Shown one piece after another: positions 1 through 32,300 of a stretch of DNA of 64,000 nucleotides (within the stretch, counting starts at the first letter, position 1; each line of letters starts with the position of its first letter). Origin of the DNA: Anoplopoma fimbria (Eukaryota > Chordata > Actinopteri > Perciformes > Anoplopomatidae); assembly GCF_027596085.1 (NCBI RefSeq), contig NC_072467.1:10587476-10651475 (forward strand), read 5' to 3'. The translations under genes were made by a program, and so were the position numbers. A model generated the notes under the pieces. That model saw nothing but the letters and a program-made list of their open reading frames with translations, did not search any database and was not told the origin of the DNA.

Positions 1-3000
1 AAATGCATCCATTTTAGAAGTGGGGATTTCCTTTATAGATCATCACTGCCAAAATGTTTACCTCTAAATAAATACAAATGGGTTATTTTTCTTCTTTTTG
101 TGTGCAGATTGGCCATTAATTCCTATGAAATCATTCTAGCATTTGTCTACCATGGCACAAAGCATGTGATTAGCTTTATTTTTGATAGAACCTGTAAAGA
201 CAGTGACTGCAGAGAAGCAGGCGGGGGTGTTTGGGTAATCTGCCAACACAAAATGTATCCATCTATTGTTGTGTCTGAGATAGAAACAACAATCACACCG
301 AACTCCTTCTACCATCATTCACATGAATGTATTCAGACCTGCGATTGCCTTTATCTCTCAAAGAAACCCAAACAGTGTCACAAGACAGAAAATCCCTACA
401 GTTGATTTCATTGTTTGTTTGCTTATTATTGGCTTATTGGTTTGTGTTGGTGTCCAAGAATAAGGGTTTGTCTGAAGAAGAGCTAGGTGGTTGAAATGTC
501 ACCAGTGGTAATGTATCAAATGTTCATAGGAGCAATTATTAGTGTGAGGACTCTATTTCTTTTTGTCTTTTATTTGTTTTTCTGTCCAGCACATAGTGTT
601 TATCTCCTCGATGAGGGTGCTTTTGTGAAAGCTTTTTGGTGTGGGTGTCCAACAATTGGTTCTTGGTTTTGTGTGGAGAATAAAAAAGGCATCACAACTT
701 CAAAATAAATGAATAAATCTACAAATGATTAGAAAAGTAATCAATTATCTAGGTAAATAATATTTCGATTTACCTGTCAATTAATGAACTGAAAAATTAA
801 CATAAGTGAATAAAGATGAGTAAAACTAAATATTTTAAATAAAATAAAATAAAATACCTTTTAATTTCTTTACTTACCCACCCTGTATTCCCTGTTATAT
901 ATAAATCTATTTCCTAAATTATTTTATTCTCAATTAGATCAGTCAGACTTACCAATACACAATAACAAGTGTGTTAAACACAAGCCACATGCTGTAATTA
1001 ATATCCTCATCATCAAAGTACATAAAACTTTTCAGCATGTATTTGTTTTGATATATATATATATCACCTTATCACACATTTATTATTCTTAGTGATGTTA
1101 TTTAGTTATTTAGTTTGTCGACTTTTCTAGTTGGTTCTTTAATTTAGCCCACTATATCTTGATGCTTCCATTGAGTCACTGAGTCTTATATTGATTGGTT
1201 GTGTCATTGAAGCTCCTGCTCTTTTTCTGGACTGCCTGTATTAATTTCAATTTGAATTGAGGCATTTTGTTGTTTGTCTGTATTGATCCAACACTTGCAT
1301 TTACATCAATGATCACACCTCTCTTGGTTCCTTTATATTTATTGATAGCGGAAAATGCAGAACTAACAAAATTGTCCTATAACTGAGTATAAATTAAGAG
1401 CTTATAATTGTGTGATGGTTGCAAGATTTTGTGATTTTAATTAAACAATAAAATGTATTAGATATGTTATAGTAAAATAGGTTGCAGGCAGCCATGAGAA
1501 ATATTCTTGATTAAAATAAGACACATCCAATAAACAGGAATCTTATTTAGAATGATAAAAGTGCATAAAACTGAAATAAAAAAACAATTCTGCTGTAGCA
1601 TTTAAACTTTGTATAGAATCAAAAATGTGTTCTTTGGTGAAGGTGATACAAAGCAAAAACAATATTTCGAAAAAGGAGTAAATAAAGTAGAAAGTAAGAG
1701 TCCTTCTTACACAGCAAGGCTCAGGTTTGTGAAGCGAAACCTATTCAAAGCGTCTATTTACTGTAGATGATTTACCATCACATTTTGGCCCGCATGCCTG
1801 TACCAGGGCATCAAAGCATGGCTCTCTGGTCAAGGCAAGTAGGTCAACAAACATCTTAATCCATCGAAATAAACTCGTTTAAAGGCTTTCCCATCACAGA
1901 GCCATGCCTTGTTTGTTTGCAGAATGTTTTAAAATAAAAGCTTCCTTGGTATGAATTCTAAAGGATGTCATTTTCAGTTATCGCTACACCAACACGCTTC
2001 TATGCAAAGCTGAACAAGAAATTGCGTAAATGTTGCTTAATGAAACAGATTCATTGAAAATTCATTGTCAACAGACCGGAATCAATTCTTAACATTGTCT
2101 TCTCATTTTTTTACAATATTTTATCAACATCATACAGCCCTACAGCTGCTCCTCCTAGAACCCCCTAAAGGGCCTCTGAGTGTGAAATCTGACTTAATCA
2201 AGTCAGTGGTACCCCACCTACCAGTTGTCCGGCGTTATCATAGGATGTACATTAGATATAGATACCCTGACCCCGACCACTGACTGTAGACTGGAGATTA
2301 CAGGAGGTGGGCCTCTTTCCTGCTCCCATTTATCTTTCTTTCTTTCTTTCACCTCCCCATACCACTACACCCCCCCCCATCCCCCCCCACCTCCCTCCTT
2401 TCTCCCTCTCCCTCTGTAATGTCTCAGCTGTTCCCTGCAGGCAGGGCTCTCTGACTGAGTGCCTGCTCTGTTATGGGTTCATTGGGCTGGTATGTGGCAG
2501 GAATCTTTGGATCAAGGTAATTTCACACTGTTCAACTTTTTCCCAGGCTGTTAAGCTTCCTTTTACCTTTGTGCCACTCAGAGAGCGAGATAGGGAGCGA
2601 CACATGTAGCCGTTAAACACACACAGTGGCTCAGCGGCTGACGCCACCGGCGGAGCCGAGGGAAAGACTTGAAAGATACGGCCTATAAATTACAGTCCAA
2701 CACCTCGGTTTCCCAAAAGGATCAGATTATTGCAGGCTGATCCAGAGTGTTTGGGAGGATGGATGCACATTCATGTGTGGTGCTGTAATGAAGCTGCACG
2801 TCTGCCAGGGGAGCCACCTTGGTGGGCCCCCCTCATTTGTCTCTATCACTGATCACTAAGAACATCAGAAAGTGTGTGTGTGCGTGTGTTTTCTTTTCTT
2901 GTATATTTTAATGTGTCATATCTTTTATATTTCTCATCAGGTGTTTCTGCATCTGTACCTCAATTCTTTAAAAAGCTTTTCTCAGTGTTTATTATTAGTG

Positions 3001-6000
3001 ACAGCAGATAGCTGAGCACCTGATGTCGTTGCAAAAGGATGAAAAACCCTCAATAATTGTTGAAATCTTGTTGTCTTCCATATACCATCTGTTACCATCT
3101 GCAGGAGTGATAAGGAAACAAGGGCAACAGTAGCACCACTCACTGCATGCATGTGTGCATGTGAGGGCTGATATATGATCAGGTGTTCACTATATTTGGT
3201 GTTTGGATCTATTTTTTGTGAATTTAGTTATTTTGGGAACTATATGGTTAACTTTAATGTTTGCGTTTCCTCGTGTTTGACACACTCAATGCAAACAGGC
3301 AGCTTTTCTTTTGTTCCTTATTGGGAGCGGTATGTGAATCATAGATTAAATTATTTGTATGAACGGCTTGACTTGTCGGGTTATTCTGCAGCTCAATCCC
3401 TCTGCATGCAGTTCACTGTGCAGCTATGTTCCTCACATCATTCAGCGTCCCTTTGCGTAGCTGTAATAACAGTTTTTAATAAATTATGTGTGACGGTATT
3501 CTGATTGGTGCGGCTATTCAAGTGCCGGTAAGCTTTTTTGATAAACCCATGGCGTGAGATCTCTTTGACCTCAAGTTCAGCGTGTTTTAGTCTGAGCTTG
3601 TTGTGATTCCAGGTGGAAGTCTTCAGGATGTTGATCCTCCCAAAGCACCAAGAGACACAATTTTCAAACAATCTGGAGAGTTTTTTTGCTCAAAAATGTA
3701 GTTATTGTCTTGACGTACACTACCTCTCCCTAGAAGTCCTTGCATTCTGCACCAAGGACTCTCCGCTGGATTAACAATGCCTTTGTTGTTGGTGTGCATA
3801 GTGAAAGAAGGGAGAGCAATAGGCTGGAACTGTGGTGTGGTATCAGCAAGCAGCTGTTGCATGAGTGACAAAGTCAAGGGCTAGTGATATGAACATGGGA
3901 AAATCCTGGAGGAGCAGGAGGGGAAGAGACCGCGGCAGCAGCTGAGCCACTCTGCACCGCTATGTGTGGAGCGGGGCAGCCTTCACTGTTGCTGCTATGT
4001 GGAGAAAAAAAAAAGTGTGAGAAAGCAGTTTATCCTCTCTTAGGGCAAGGAAATATTGACATTATTTAGCAGCCGGTGCTCCGAACCCAACCTCTCTATC
4101 TGGCTCATTTGGCACCAGATTTGATGACCGCATGAAAGGTTGTTGGTGGAGTTCAAAAGACAGGGTCAAGCAGGCGAGAGAGGGGAGGGATGGATGCAGG
4201 GAGGAAGGCAGGGATGAAGGAATGGTAAATGAATACCAGACGGTCGGTTCTTGTGTTACCTGAAGGTTGTTGCTATTGTCCCACAACTAGCACTCCATAC
4301 CTTTATTAGTACAGTCCACTAGTCACGTGAGGTTTTTAAATAAAAATCTGCAAAGTACAATTTGGTGTGAACTTTTAGTAAAGTATAACTTCAACTTAAT
4401 GTCGTACCAATTCCTTATTGGATTAATAAAGTTGTATTGTATTGTTTTGTATTATTGTCCCGTGGCATGACCTTTTCTCTCTTGGATCTCTAAAGAAACA
4501 TGTGATGGGTGTCTGTCACAAAATTTGGAGACGACTAGACCATGCACTCGGGTGTTTAGCAGAACTGTAATGCGTTCGATTTTTGCACGTGCACCCAATA
4601 CCTCTCACGGTGTGTTAGGGATAAACCAGGCATTTCTGGTCTTCTGTCAATTAAATGCTTTTAGCTAAATTATTAAGGATTAATATAGGTTTATCACACA
4701 CATATTAACGATGTAGTTTTGAATCCTTGCTGCCATTGGAGGCATTTCAATGCCTGTTAACACCATTGCACCACCATGTAGCGGTTGCATATTGACCAGA
4801 GGCTCTGAAAGGTATTTACCTGAGTTAGATTTCCTGTTTCATCTAACAGAGATGGCTTTCATCCCTCCGCTGCATCATGCAGTCAACATCTTGTCCCAAA
4901 GACGTCAACAATTAAGACTTTGTTCTTTACTTGTTTTGCTCCCTCTTGTTTCGTTTCCAGTTAATGAGATAAGGGCATGTCTCAAAGAATTTGGGAGGAC
5001 TTGTTTGCATAAAGAATTTCTGAAGGAGTCTGAGGGACGTCTGCAGGGCAAGCCCTCAGTGCCAAAAGCTGCATTATTGTAACATCAGTCATGGAGGGGG
5101 AATCAGAAAAATCCCACAGGTGGTTAGTGGAGATGTCAGAGACAAGCTTCACACCACTGCTGGAAACACTCAAACCATACAGAATATATGTATGCTCCCA
5201 ACGGTGCAGGACGTTACAACTAAAGATTATTTCTTGTTTATTTTGAGAAGGTGCCATTTATCATATCAGATGATTGCTGTTCAAATATTTGTTTTTAGAT
5301 TTTGAGAATCAGATAAAAAAATTCTAAACTTTTATGTCCGTTATCTGTGTCCGTGTTTTATTGATTGTCATGGTGCCGCATCTAAACAGCATTACAGCCA
5401 GTTTCAGTTGATTCTGCATGTAATTGGGTTTAGATTCATCCAGGATGCATGATTCTGATTACAGTAAAAACACGGTATGGAAACATTTAAAATGATACAA
5501 GGAAAAAGTGCAACACATACTGGTTTTGCGTTTAACGACTCAATAACTTTGTATTTCATGGATCAGTGGGATGCAGCTGAAGGCAATGAAGCATTCAAAC
5601 ACACAATGCGAGCAAAATGTTTTCTACATGTCTACATTTTACCAACGAGTTTGTCATGTTTCAAAATATTCGGTTGGAGAAAAGTTTTTCCAAGTGAAGT
5701 TTTGCATTAGGTCTGGTGTTTTTGTTATCATGGATGATTAAGTTTTCTCTGTATTGTTGTTGTTTGGCACTCACATCTGCAGTTACTCAACCACAGAAAA
5801 ATACGTAAAAAATGGGGAAATATGGGCATGATAAACAAATTCTTTGTTACGTGTAGTGAAGTTGTGATGTGAATCACATTGTGATTGTGATAGCCGTCAT
5901 GCATTGCTTGCTCAAGATCAGTTTAGTAGCACGTAGAGCATCTGAAAACTAATTTCTCGTTTTAAGTTTTGATTACATGTTATAGCGCTTGAGCTGGAGC

Positions 6001-8462
6001 ATGTTGCTGTTGTTGGCTGTTGCTCTCTGAGATGTCTCCATGTTCCTCTGTGACCTGGCAGGAGGTGACCGGAGAGGTTTAGCTGGCGGATGAATTCCCC
6101 CAAAAAATGTTAGTTGAAGCAGAAAGAGAGAGGAGGCTGCTGGATGTTTATGTGAGGGCTGTTGTGGACATCTCACCTGCTGCTTGGTTGTTGAATGAAC
6201 TGTTTAATTGTTAAACTGCTGCATTCTGTTAAAGTGTGAACACATCTATTGTGTACACATGAAGATATATTTTCGAAGATAAAATTCCAACAAATTATAC
6301 ACAAAATTTGTTATTTCCTCCTCTGATTTCAGCCATTGTAAACATTACTCCCTTTGTTTAGTTTAATAGCAATATACTTTGTATGTGAATAGAATCTAAA
6401 CTAAACCAAAATCAAGCAGATTTGTTATCTAGAAAATTAAAAAATGAGCACACCTAAATTTTAAGCATGAAATGTTTAATTTTATTCCTACGGTTTTCCC
6501 TCAAATAATTAAATCTCTGAATTATTTTCAGTAAATAATTTAGTTCTCCAACCGTTCAAAAATACTCTAATATAGTTGGATTGTTAATACCTTTATCAAA
6601 ACTCTTCCAAAAATGAACCTTAAGATGAATCATGACAAAAATATGGATAATATATACAAACAGTTTAAACAAAGATATATAAATAATTATTACAGAATTA
6701 AAACAAAAGATACTTTGATGGAATTTCACATAAATCCACCAAAGTTTCTTAATTACATCAGATTTATTTCATTTTTTTGTTTCTTTGAATGCTTAAAAGA
6801 AATGTGGTGAATAGTTAGATCAGGTCAGATTATAATAACATACTTGTTATCTTTTTATTTAATTTCACAAAGAATTGTATTTCCTGCTTGGCAGTTGCTG
6901 CATGACCTGCTGATGCAGGTGAGTTGTTTTTAGATTGTGTTTAAGGTATTTTCTTTACACATAACTGAAGAGATCTTATCTATTAGCTGCAGTTTGTGAA
7001 AGCTTTGTTTGATAAGACAATCTTCATTTGTCTATAATTGTTCATTTTAGTTTCACTTTTAAATTGATGGACATGTAGCCTGATTGTAAAACCTGAGAAA
7101 CTGGCCTACATGATGATTGTTCTTTTAATATTTAGATAAGAACATATAATGTGTGTAAATATGTTACATAAAATGCACTATTTGTGCATTATGTTTTGCA
7201 ATAAAGAATAATTAATTAATTAAAAAATGAATGCCCCCTCTGTTTCACATTGCTTTGAAAGTTTAGCCTGTAAGATGCCTGATGAATTCATACATAGAAA
7301 ATAGACATTTCATACTTGATTGAAAAGGCAGAGCTGTTTAATTTGTCACTCGTTGTGTTTTGCTTCCCAACAAACACACTCAGACCTGCTGCTGTCATTT
7401 CACAACTGTTTCTGCTGCGATAGGAGCCTGCCAAAATCCCCTCCGACACTTATTTTGTCTCATGGGACATTTTGTCTCGGCGTCAGAGTTCCTATTTTGA
7501 TGTCAGTAAAATAATAACAAAAGAATAAAACACACAGAACAACTCTCATCATCGTCAGACACCCCGGGGTGCTGTCTGCTCGTCTCTGGTCGCTGTAACG
7601 GGGATTTAAACTGAGAAAGGTGCGCTGGTGATGCGTCACTGGTCGGTCCTCACTGCAAAAAGTGACCCCTCACTCTTTAATTCGCATATTCTGATTATTA
7701 ATTAAAACAACGCAAAAACAAAAATCCACGGCAGAGGTTAATAATTCGGCATGTTTTTACAAAAAAAATGATTTCGGAGATTTTCTGGAATCATCTGCTA
7801 CTAAAACTAAGCATGAAGGCAGATTCTTTCATGGTGTCCAGGAAATAGCAGCATTTGATGAAGCTTCCAGGAAGTGGACTCGACTCATCTCCTCTCTGAT
7901 TGATTTGATTAAACTTTTATTAGAGAAAAAAAATAACGTTCAAAACCCGAAACTGTATAAAATAATTTGACCCGACGGTTATTTCTTGCAGTGTGCAGCA
8001 ACTTTTTTCAAACTTTGGTTTTTATTGACTACTGCTGCTCCCCCCCACCCCCCGTGATGAATAAAAAAAGTTTTGTGTCATAACGTTTTAATGTTTCTAA
8101 ACGTTGGCGTGTGTTCCGATTTTATTCTGATATGGTAATTGAATGCTTCCGGGGACGAGTGCGCTGCTGCTGCCTGTGATCTCCCTCAGAGGAGCCGCTG
8201 GCGTCACTGTTCTGCTGCAGGAGCTGCCGGGGGAAAAAACACTTTTTGACAAGTGTGTTAATACATGTGTCTTCGTGAGTCATTTTATTAGAATCTTTGA
8301 TTAAAGGGAATTAGCCTTGTTGTATATTGTTTTAGAAAAGTTCCTTAATTATATGATCAGCCTTATTGTAATATTTCATTTCATGAAAAAACACATTCAA
8401 ACTTTGAATTTACTCTTTAAACAAGCTGCCATTTAACTCCTCACTATTCAATTATTTTGTCC

Positions 8463-8486
8463 TTTTTTTTTTTTTTTTTTTTTTTT
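8463..8486. repeat. Poly-T tract
   Basis: Uninterrupted run of 24 T in the ccnd2 upstream flank. No adjacent SINE or LINE body was recognised. Confidence 0.9.
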
Positions 8487-9412
8487 AAAAGGAAGCAATA
8501 TTTTAGGATTGAGAATGTCCAGGTGCACATTTTGCTGCTGATGGTGATGATGAATAGACCTGCTGCATATTATCAGTGATTTTTCTTTTTTTAACATTAA
8601 ATTGCTGTCTTGCCTGTGACACAGCAAACGTGACCATTACTGACATCAGCCTGTGAAGAAATGTTGGAAACGATGACTCTGGGATGCGTAATTGGACAGT
8701 TTGGTGAGCTGGAGGAAGGCAGCTGCTGGTGCTGGATGAGGAGGGGGATTTGGAGCACCTGCCTCTCCATCGCAGCACCCTGCTACACAAACATTTGTTT
8801 GATTTGGCTTCTTTAAACTCCGAAGCAGTCGATTTAACCAGAAAAAGCACATATGTTAGTTTCGATTAATTCCAAATGATTTATTTCTTTTTCAAAGTAG
8901 AAACACGATTATTTAAAGTCTACACTCTTTAGGAGAGTATTTCACGGTGTGGTGCTTGAATGAACTGGAAAAACTACCGATTTTAAAAATGAATTGAATC
9001 TGTTATAGACTGTTGTAATTCCCTTTTCAACAAAAAGTCCCTGCCATTAAGGGGGCAATCATTTCGATTTTTCTTTTCTTGCATAATTCGAATTTTCATG
9101 AATGTTCTTTAATTGGGAGTCATTTTGTGAAGTGATCTCATTCTTCCTTGTTTCAAGATACAAGACACTTATTCTAGAAATGTCATCGACTACCCAGGGT
9201 GCACTGCAGAGGATATGTGTCAGTAAAGTCGCAAAGTTCCTCTCCTCCACCTTTGACGTTTAAAAGCTGAAACTGAATTATTATAAGGCTGAGTCCGAGC
9301 AAACATTCATTTATTAAACCTCAATTGTATGATACCACTTAAGGCACTCTGGTGCGCGTGCTCGTGCAGCAGCGACATCATTTAATGGGTGAGACTGATA
9401 GCTGACCACAGC

Positions 9413-9415
<3 letters not shown>

Positions 9416-9453
<38 letters not shown>
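9416..9453. repeat. (AG)n microsatellite
   Basis: Perfect AG/GA dinucleotide repeat about 1.9 kb upstream of the ccnd2 start codon. Confidence 0.95.
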
Positions 9454-9456
<3 letters not shown>

Positions 9457-9909
9457 AAGAAGAAGTCTGCCCAGTAACAATCACACAGCCTCGGTCGAGC
9501 GCTGAGGAACTATTGGCTATATGCAAATAGACACACAGGGAGGAGGAAACAACTTAGACTGGAAAAAAAAAAAAAAAAAACTTTAAAGAGACATTTCCCC
9601 CACTTTTCTCACAAGCATTGCTATATAGCCAACAAGCTTCGGATGGAAATTAACAACTCTAAAGCTCTGAGGACTTACAGTCCCCAGTCTTGTCCTGATG
9701 CACTGAAGTCTCGTTTCATTCAGGGCTCAGTCTTTGAAGTTGACTAAGAATAGGAGGGGGATTAACATATTTACCCATGCAGATTCCCTTTGTGACTGTA
9801 TGTGAGGCTAAATCATTTGGCAGTCATTTTTTAATTATCCGCTCAATGACTTACACTCTCAGCTTCGTTTCCACCTGCTTGTTTTCCCATAAATTATGAA
9901 AGAAGTCTG

Positions 9910-9914
<5 letters not shown>

Positions 9915-9940
<26 letters not shown>
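9915..9940. repeat. Poly-A tract
   Basis: Uninterrupted A run of about 26 bases. Predicted reading frames crossing it are low-complexity artefacts. Confidence 0.9.
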
Positions 9941-9941
<1 letters not shown>

Positions 9942-10141
9942 GTGATTTATAGCAGGAATTGTTAAGTTGGTTTGATAATATTTGTGTTGAGCAAAGTCAA
10001 TGACTCTGGTCTTTGTGTTATCTTTAACAGAACACTTTGGAGAAAAAAAAAAAGAAATGAACGCTGCTTCACATTTCCTAGAAAGCCATCTCATAAACCA
10101 CAAGCAGTTTGTGGCTGCAATGAATTAAATAGTTCATACGA

Positions 10142-10143
<2 letters not shown>

Positions 10144-10203
<60 letters not shown>
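10144..10203. repeat. (GT)n then (CG)n microsatellite
   Basis: Perfect GT repeat to about 10194 that passes directly into a short CG repeat. Alternating purine-pyrimidine DNA of this kind can adopt Z-form. It lies about 1.1 kb upstream of the ccnd2 start codon. Confidence 0.95.
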
Positions 10204-10205
<2 letters not shown>

Positions 10206-10899
10206 CAGAGTGAGTGGGAGGGTGGCTCTATCCTGTGCGCGTGCCCCTGCGCGAGCACACGCCACTGTAAGTTAGCCTGCCGTGTATGTGGCCACTTGCA
10301 TACATACAGTGTCGACATGCGTCATGTTCCGCGCCGAGGTTCACTGAGTCCGTTTGTAAAAGCTGCCTGATAAGTTAAGAAGATAGCAACATTAATTAGT
10401 CTCTTTTTTGGAGTTTTTTTTCTGTCTTTCTAATCTAAATTGTTACACTAGATACCTAAGGAGTCACTTGTTGCACTTTTAGAAGTAGTACATAAAGTCG
10501 GTTTCTTGAAGGCTTAATAATTCAGAAAATAATAATCAAATAATTTGGAATAAGACATTCACTCATGTATCACGTTAAGTGACACTCCCATTGTTCTCTC
10601 AGTTCTGTATTTATCATCACAATAAAAAAAAATCAAGCACCAACAAGTAAAACATCCATCAAAACACAGAAAAAGCATGTGTTTACCTGAACGCAACATG
10701 TTCTAATTCAACATACATCAGTCACATACTTTAATGTGTCCACAGAATTGATAAAAATTGCTTAATGGCAGCCCTAAATAGTCGGTCAATTTGAATAAAA
10801 ATCTGGTTAAAATGGAGTTTAGATGGCTTTATTCTGCACATATTACTGTATTGTTGGGGATGTACTTTCATAAAACAACGTCCACCTTATAGATGTTTA

Positions 10900-11320
10900 A
10901 ATGAAACACGTTTGCTGAAAGATGTCGTGCATGCCAGAGAAGAAGACAGAGGGACGGGGGGGGGGGGGGGGTGCAGCGTGTCGCTTCTGGTCTATGCAGA
11001 GGTAATGAAGCGAATTGCGTCAGTGGCGCACGCAGGGTAAGGCTTGAAATGCGCCTGATCTGGCCAGGCGGATGAAAGTAGAGGCGCACTGTGGGGAGAG
11101 AGGAAAAAGTTCTCAACAAGGAGAGGCAGGACTACTCTTACGGAGCCCCTGCAGTCTCACTTTTTTATGCCTCTAAAACACTTTCCCTGCCGTCCTTTTG
11201 CAATTTTTTGCCTTGCAAACGCCGCTTTTACGCTTCCTTGAGAGAAATACTACTTTTCTATTTTTTTTTCTTTTTTTCTTTTTTCTTTTTTTTTTATACT
11301 TAAGTGAAAGCACCAGCACC
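10900..11320 (+). promoter_or_regulatory. ccnd2: Probable ccnd2 promoter and 5' UTR
   Basis: This is locally GC- and CpG-richer sequence immediately before the ccnd2 start codon. It contains a poly-G run (about 10958-10971), a CRE/AP-1-like TGCGTCAG at 11016-11023 and several GCGC motifs. A pyrimidine-rich tract at about 11255-11295 sits just ahead of the ATG and would be 5' UTR. No clear TATA box is seen. The transcription start is not determinable from sequence alone. Confidence 0.5.
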
Positions 11321-29330
<18,010 letters not shown>

Positions 29331-29331
29331 A

Positions 29332-29343
29332 CCACCAGAGGGC
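29332..29343 (+). promoter_or_regulatory. CTCF-like core motif after the ccnd2 stop
   Basis: CCACCAGAGGGC lies one base after the stop codon and fits CCANNAGRKGGC. Its overlap with the transcribed 3' end is notable. Binding is not shown. Confidence 0.35.
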
Positions 29344-32300
29344 GATATTGCACAGGATTTACAACAAAAAAAAGCATCATGAAAAAAAACCTCAATTTTC
29401 GTAAAAGCAGAAAAAAAGAACAAAAGAACGAAAAAAATTTAAAAACACAAGCCCTTTAAAAGAAAAAGAACAATGCTTGCTAGTTTTTTTTTTGTAGATT
29501 TTCTGTTCTTCAAGTCAAAAACACCTGCCCACAAAATAGATTCTCAATGATGTTCTAGTCCAAAAGCAACAAATTTGATACAAGATGAAGCTCTGTGGTG
29601 CCTTGGATAAACAGAAGGGAAGCCAATCATATTTGCATTCTGCCTCTGATTGTATAGTATGATCTTTAAGTTGTATTTTAACCATGGTAGAAATGTGGAA
29701 ACCATTCAGAAATTCCATGGGATCACTGTGGGGCTTAAGTTTTTTTTTTTTTTTTTTTTTCTGTTTTGTTTAACATGATTATTATCACTATAACATTCGT
29801 GGCTGGTGTAAGAGAGCGCACAAGCTCCTCATTCATCAGAAGGTCCACATGAGACAGACAGAAGAAGCCGTGAGAACATTATACTAAAAGTCAATGGGTC
29901 CCAATTCCAGGGAAGAGATGGGATTATAATAATTATTAGTAGTATTAGTAATTATTATTATTATTGATATTATTATTGGATATATTTTGGAACTGAGTAG
30001 AAGAGATCAATAAGCTCCTCTTGACAGGCTGCTTGTGTGTCAGTTTGTGGGTGCGGTGTGCAAGCGTGTGTGTTTATATGTGAGTATGCCAGATTTCATG
30101 CGTGCCTGTGTGTGGTTGTATGTGTGTGTGTGTGGTGTGAATGCTACATGTGAACTTGTATCTATATTAGCAGTGTGCATTCTATGGCATGAGGCACTTG
30201 AGCAAAGTCAAGTCGTAGACTATGGAGCAAGAGGAGGCTACACATACTTTGTCCATCAGTATAACAGGGCATCTATGCTATATCACTGCCTTCATGCATT
30301 AACAATGTATCGTGGTTCATTGTTGGCCAACAATAAACTCATGTGCATGCACTATGAGTGAGACGGATAAAGATTTAACGAAGGAGGATATGGGCGAAGG
30401 GACTTTCACTTAGAGCCCGTTACCTTTCTAAGAGGCGTTACACCTCAGACTCAGAGGTCATGTGAGGTGTTTATTACTGCCATTCTGTTGATGATAGAGA
30501 TGCTTCTTTCTTTTCACGTTGTTACAATATGGTGTTTCCTTAGGCGTGAAAGGCTGCTTTGAGTCTGGACAGAGTTGTAAAGACCTCCAATATGTGAGGT
30601 GTGCACGGCACATGTGAAAGCAGGAGAGGACGATGTTTTGAAAAAAAAGTAAAGCGGTGCTTTTTAAAGTCTGGAGAACATTGTGCTCCTCTGTATTAAT
30701 TAGCAGGGAGGGAACCGGGTGTGGCGTGGAGAGAATTAGAGAGAGAGGGACAGTTTGTAACTAAGAAGTCCCTGCGGAACTGTGGGAGGCACATGATTGC
30801 AAAGCAATGGAATGGTTAGGGCAGAGAGGATTTTGGTCGTGCAAGAGCATGCTGCTGTGTGGCGGATTTACAGCCAGTGGCCGGAAGATGATAATGAACA
30901 AAAGATGCCCAAAGGTCTCATGATAAAACTTTGATATCTGCATATTTGGCTGGAATCAACATTCATTTCTCATCATGGATGTCTGAAGCTAAGTGAACAA
31001 AAACGTTCTGGGTATGGAAATGAATAAATGAGGAACTAAGACGCTGCCGGATCATGTGTGGATGAACTTTCTTTGAGGGGGCGGGAGGCGGGTGGGGGGA
31101 TTAGAGGAGTACAGGATGATGATTTACTGTCAATGCATCTGGAGTCCCACATAGGGGTTGTTTAAGCTCCCCTATATGATTTCAATGGCAAAGCACTTTG
31201 AGAACATGCTCCCCAGGAGATAAGTAAATGAAATGCGTCGGGTCGTGATTGGAGGTGAATGGATGTTTCTCTTTTTTCCTTGTTAGCCTTTTCTTTGGTT
31301 TACTTTGTAGGGCTGGTTTCCCAATCGTCAGACAAGCAAGAGTCAAATTAAAAAGGCTTTCCACAACTTGCAACGAGAGGACATTCCAATTGAAAAAACA
31401 AAACAAAAACATTCCTATTGAAGCAAAGTGCAAGTTGATGGGGAGTCTGATTGTTAGGAGAATTTGAACAAATAGAAAACGCCAATTTGAATTGGAAAAT
31501 GCCAACACACTGATCCACGGGTTCTGTTTTATTTTATTTTACTTTGTCAAGAAATTAAACATTTTGTTTTTACTTGAATTTTTCTTTATATTTATCTGCA
31601 TCACAGCCACAGATAGTCACACAGGGCAGCAATGAGTTACAAGAGAAGGTTGCCGTAACATCTAATATTTGCACATGTTCTTCAGAGAGCAATGAGGTTT
31701 GCATTTTTAAGACGGAGCACAGCCTTTGTTCGAAACCACCTTAACCGATGTGTGTTTCAGTGGTTGGTCAGTTTTTATGGTGCTGGCTTGTGTATTTCAG
31801 GCCGATTGTCTGTCAGTGATCACATCTGTCCCCTGTGAGCTTTGCTGCTTCAAATCATTGGCAAGGGGGTTCATCAGCCAAACAGACATCAGCACAAAAC
31901 AAGAGACAGATTTTATTGCTTTGTTTTGTTTTAATGGGACACAAGGCTTTGCCACAGCAATGTGTCTTTGACTTAATGCTTGAGTTTTTTCTTGACGGTA
32001 TGTGACTTTGCTGAGTGTATGTCCGTCAACCTGAAGATAAATGTGGGGATCTAATGTTTAAGTGATGTTTTTCAGTAAAACTGGGCAATTTAATGACATG
32101 TTTGCCAAAACATCCCCGTTTGAATATTTGAGATGACCTCTTCATTTTGCCTCTGTTTGCCTGATGTTAGCTCTCTCCCAAACGGTAATAGTTGTGATTT
32201 TCTTTCCTGCAAATTTTTGTTGCATGTGTTATATATTGAGACCATCTTTTCAATTTGTGTTTGATATATTTTATGGGGTGACCAGACCCACAAAAGGGGT

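Larger units (their letters stand above)
1..10900. other. Non-coding upstream flank of ccnd2
   Basis: No open reading frame here resembles a known protein or can be joined across splice sites. The DNA is mostly AT-rich unique sequence with simple repeats (poly-T near 8463, GA repeat near 9416, poly-A near 9915, GT repeat near 10144). Two blocks look less random and could be regulatory. The first, about 2430-2850, is mixed-composition sequence with a TCF/LEF-like CTTTGGATCAAGG. The second, about 9480-9540, has an octamer ATGCAAAT at 9521-9528. A short stretch near 4395-4452 resembles a LINE 3' tail. Regulation of ccnd2 from this flank is inferred from position only. Confidence 0.6.

Noticed and set aside
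100..405. 101-codon frame at the window start
   Set aside because: No domain, no signal of splicing to another exon, and overlapping frames on both strands.
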